A stretch of DNA of 20,388 nt from Entrophospora sp. SA101 (taxonomy: Eukaryota; Glomeromycota; Glomeromycetes; Entrophosporales; Entrophosporaceae). Both the position numbers and the translations under genes were made by a program. Positions 18,236 through 20,388 of the stretch are shown here, piece by piece. The stretch is from assembly GCA_958430865.1 (NCBI GenBank), contig CAUDNR010001064.1, positions 1 through 20,388 on the forward strand. Direction: 5' to 3'. The number at the start of each line of letters is the position of its first letter. The stretch's first letter is position 1. Below the pieces are notes generated by a model. That model saw only the letters and a list, made by a program, of their open reading frames with translations. It was not told where the DNA came from and searched no databases.

Positions 18236-18750
18236 ATTATTTATTGATAAATAATTAAATGAATAAAGTCAGAGACAAAACACCTTTTAATGATTATTGT
18301 TGCTTGTTTACTATTCTAATCATTATTTATGTATAGGTAAAGAAAAATTTTAAAATCTATTTATTTATATATTTACTTTTAAAATAAATGATTTTACTAT
18401 AAAAGACATACCTAAGTGATCAAAATCTGTAAATATTCATAATAATGTAATATATGGACATTATTTCTATATAGCTATACTTGCAATTGGACGCGCCAAA
18501 CAAAATTTTATGTATATGAATATAAAGGCAAAATTTGACTTTGAGGGTCAGATTATTTTCGGTTTTATTAACAACCCTTTAAAATTTTTCTTAAAGCAGA
18601 TACATATGATAAAGAAAATTATATTTCAAATTTGGCGGTGGTTGCTACACAGCAAGGGTATCAAACGAGGGTGTGAAGGAAGACATTTAATTATAAAATT
18701 TTACTATTACTATTGCTATGTAAATTCACTATCCCTTAAACGTACAAGAT
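18236..18750. other. AT-rich gap right of the array
   Basis: It begins with an AT-rich stretch (tttattatttatt, 18232-18244) that is the inverse of aataaataataaa at about 17333-17346. An open frame of 83 codons at 18510-18761 gives an unconvincing, family-less peptide. No RNA gene is seen. Confidence 0.4.
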
Positions 18751-18772
18751 TTGCGTGCTAATCGGCACGCAA
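18751..18772. other. Perfect 8-bp hairpin left of the piggyBac gene
   Basis: ttgcgtgc and gcacgcaa pair around taatcg, followed by five T. A TTAA lies 12 bp to its left (18736-18739). PiggyBac elements insert at TTAA and some carry terminal or subterminal inverted repeats of this sort, so it may mark the element's end. The other end is outside the window, so this cannot be tested here. Confidence 0.35.
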
Positions 18773-19206
18773 TTTTTGAAAAAATGTAGACCCCTACTAG
18801 ACAAATAAATTATTAATTGACCCTATATTTTTTTGAGATTTTTTAATAGAAAAAAGGTATGGTTTTGTGTACAAATGTTCATTAGATAAATTATTATTAT
18901 TTTACAGAAGTATTATTAATAACGAAATAAGTGTATTTTTCAAAAAACCTCAAAAATTAATTTTTTTAAAAGTTGCAATTAGTAAAAAATTTTATTCATC
19001 GAAACCAGTTCCAAATCCGTATTATATGTGATAATACATGTTCTAATTCGCTACTTTGATTAGAAGAAGTAACGTGATTTAGATATAAAGTATTTTTATG
19101 TACATATCTTTAAGTTTCGTGTAACAAATAAATAAATTAATAATTTTTTTTTATTTTATTATTATACCCGTAATAATTAATAATCGAATGAAACAAATAA
19201 TGTATA
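18773..19206. other. Non-coding stretch downstream of the transposase
   Basis: AT-rich, with no gene seen. It probably contains the 3' untranslated region of the transposase and part of the element. A second candidate TTAA with a CCCTA stretch lies near 18813-18826. Confidence 0.4.
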
Positions 19207-20388
19207 TTAACTATCTTTATGATAATCTAAAAAACAATTTCTAGTTGAGGAGCAACATAAAGCAACATTACATGCACTACAATAAATAAAAGAACGACTT
19301 TCAGACCTTTTAGACTTTCCTTCTCTTTCTAAGGTTACGTACTTGCACATTTCACATGCAATCTTATTTTCTCTATACTCTGGAAGATGGTTATTCTCAA
19401 CAATTAATCTTTCTAATGGTAATTTTGATTTTGGTGTAATATAAGGATGTTTGGACGATGACGATTTTGATGAAAATTTAAATGGAGTATGACCACGGGT
19501 TTCTCTTTCATTATTTCTTTTTAATCCTTCTTTAATTAAATCCCATGCAAGGTTTAATCTAAATTCTTTATGAGTGATTTTGTTATCATATTTTTTTTTA
19601 TATATTAGATAAGAATTAATAATTGCAACATCTAATAACCAGAAAAACATAGGCATCCAGGTTCTTCTGACTACTTGTTGAGTTGAATGATAGCATCTCA
19701 ATTGGTCTGCAATATCAACGCCTCCCATATGATGATTGTAGTCATCAATTATTTTGGGAATTGGTAATAGTTTTCTTGCATTGTCACCAAAAACCCTTCT
19801 TACTTTGGTTGCATTGGTGCTAGTCAACCGCGGGCGGCGTCGAAGTCGATTTATCCTGTTTTCATCGCCAACAATATTATGTATTGTGGATAACATTGTA
19901 ACAGGACCATTGTCCATCCACAATACTGCCAAAACGTCATCAACAACAACACCAGAAAGGGTATCCCATTCTAATTTTTTACTTTTAATTTTAAGAACTG
20001 GTGGAAACCTTGCAGAATTGGTACGAACGGTTCCACATGCACCAATTCCTCTATCATGTAAGAATTTAAATAATTGGATACTTGTAAAATAATTATCCAT
20101 GTAAATATTAAATGCTCTATCAGAAGGTAATCTTGAAACTAAATGATAAACTTGATTTCCAATCTTATTAAGGTTTTCTATTTGTTGAATCTCAACATTT
20201 TTTTCGATTCTAGAAATGAACATAAAGGAGAAAGTATATCCCGCATCACATAAAGCTATTATTTTGTACCCTTCTGGTGTTGGTTTATTCTTGATTCTGA
20301 AAGTATGTGCGCTCCTACCACAAAATCTTATGATCATTTCATCTATAGCAACATTGGACGATGGAATATAGATGGATTCTGATATCAT
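19207..20388 (-). CDS. piggyBac-type transposase (DDE_Tnp_1_7), partial, N-terminus beyond the window
   Basis: Open from the right edge to a TAA at 19207, at least 393 residues. The frame happens to show an ATG at the edge, but family members are usually 500-600 residues, so the N-terminal domain is almost certainly outside. The DDD catalytic triad of piggyBac is present: AIDEMIIRFCGR (Asp16 of the visible part), IYMDNYFTS (Asp98) and HHMGGVDIADQ (Asp225). The C-terminus has the cysteine-rich domain (Cys345, 348, 370, 373, 378, 379, 385), which in relatives binds the element ends. The enzyme cuts and pastes at TTAA sites. There is no stop or frameshift in the visible part, so the copy may be active or recently so. 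The neighbouring array and genes show no functional link. Confidence 0.92.
   Translation of the reverse strand: MISESIYIPSSNVAIDEMIIRFCGRSAHTFRIKNKPTPEGYKIIALCDAGYTFSFMFISRIEKNVEIQQIENLNKIGNQVYHLVSRLPSDRAFNIYMDNYFTSIQLFKFLHDRGIGACGTVRTNSARFPPVLKIKSKKLEWDTLSGVVVDDVLAVLWMDNGPVTMLSTIHNIVGDENRINRLRRRPRLTSTNATKVRRVFGDNARKLLPIPKIIDDYNHHMGGVDIADQLRCYHSTQQVVRRTWMPMFFWLLDVAIINSYLIYKKKYDNKITHKEFRLNLAWDLIKEGLKRNNERETRGHTPFKFSSKSSSSKHPYITPKSKLPLERLIVENNHLPEYRENKIACEMCKYVTLEREGKSKRSESRSFIYCSACNVALCCSSTRNCFLDYHKDS

Noticed and set aside
18751..18800. Helitron 3' end (hairpin, then ...CTAG)
   Set aside because: The hairpin to CTAG distance is longer than usual, the following base is A instead of T, and no Rep/helicase gene or matching 5' TC end is seen.
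19754..20092. 112-codon plus-strand open frame
   Set aside because: Antisense shadow of the piggyBac transposase.

Overview
The window looks like a piece of an AT-rich, repeat-laden fungal nuclear genome. Genes are split by short GT-AG introns (about 70-125 nt), intergenic DNA is mostly A+T, and the gene content (BTB-BACK-TLDc proteins in tandem, a BCS1-like AAA ATPase, an expanded orphan zinc-binding family, piggyBac and hAT mobile DNA, a viral/Polinton-type packaging-ATPase relic) best matches an arbuscular mycorrhizal fungus (Glomeromycotina, Rhizophagus-like). The organism call is inference from gene families, not from a marker gene.

Layout. 1-140 (-) is the edge of an unknown gene. 240-1215 is non-coding and rich in repeats, including two modules that recur in front of the BTB genes far downstream. 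1277-4250 (+) is a five-exon orphan gene with zinc-binding ends, possibly transposase-derived, carrying one in-frame TGA. 4779-5690 (-) is a decayed packaging-type P-loop ATPase with three in-frame TGA codons and an internal 121-bp tandem duplication. 5763-7436 is a tandem 837-bp duplication, identical as far as I could compare it, of the promoter and first three exons of a small CoA-binding-domain gene. Only the second copy has exon 4 (6819-7563, 140 aa). It converges with a BCS1-like AAA ATPase (7708-9547, -, 589 aa).

9548-12457 is gene-poor: a 115-bp hAT-type MITE with degenerate 8-bp target-site duplications, and scattered exon-like blocks of a decayed minus-strand gene. 12458-13953 (-) and 14950-16484 (-) are tandem BTB-BACK-TLDc paralogues. 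The first is intact (462 aa) with a 14-Asp codon-repeat run. The second has two opposite frame changes. 17380-18235 is an array of about 76-91-bp repeats that flips orientation in the middle. 19207 to the right edge (-) is the C-terminal part of a piggyBac-type transposase with its DDD triad and cysteine-rich tail.

There is no operon logic. The local story is repeat-driven turnover: duplication at two scales, CpG decay visible between duplicate copies, shared upstream modules on unrelated genes, and mobile-element relics around a few working genes.
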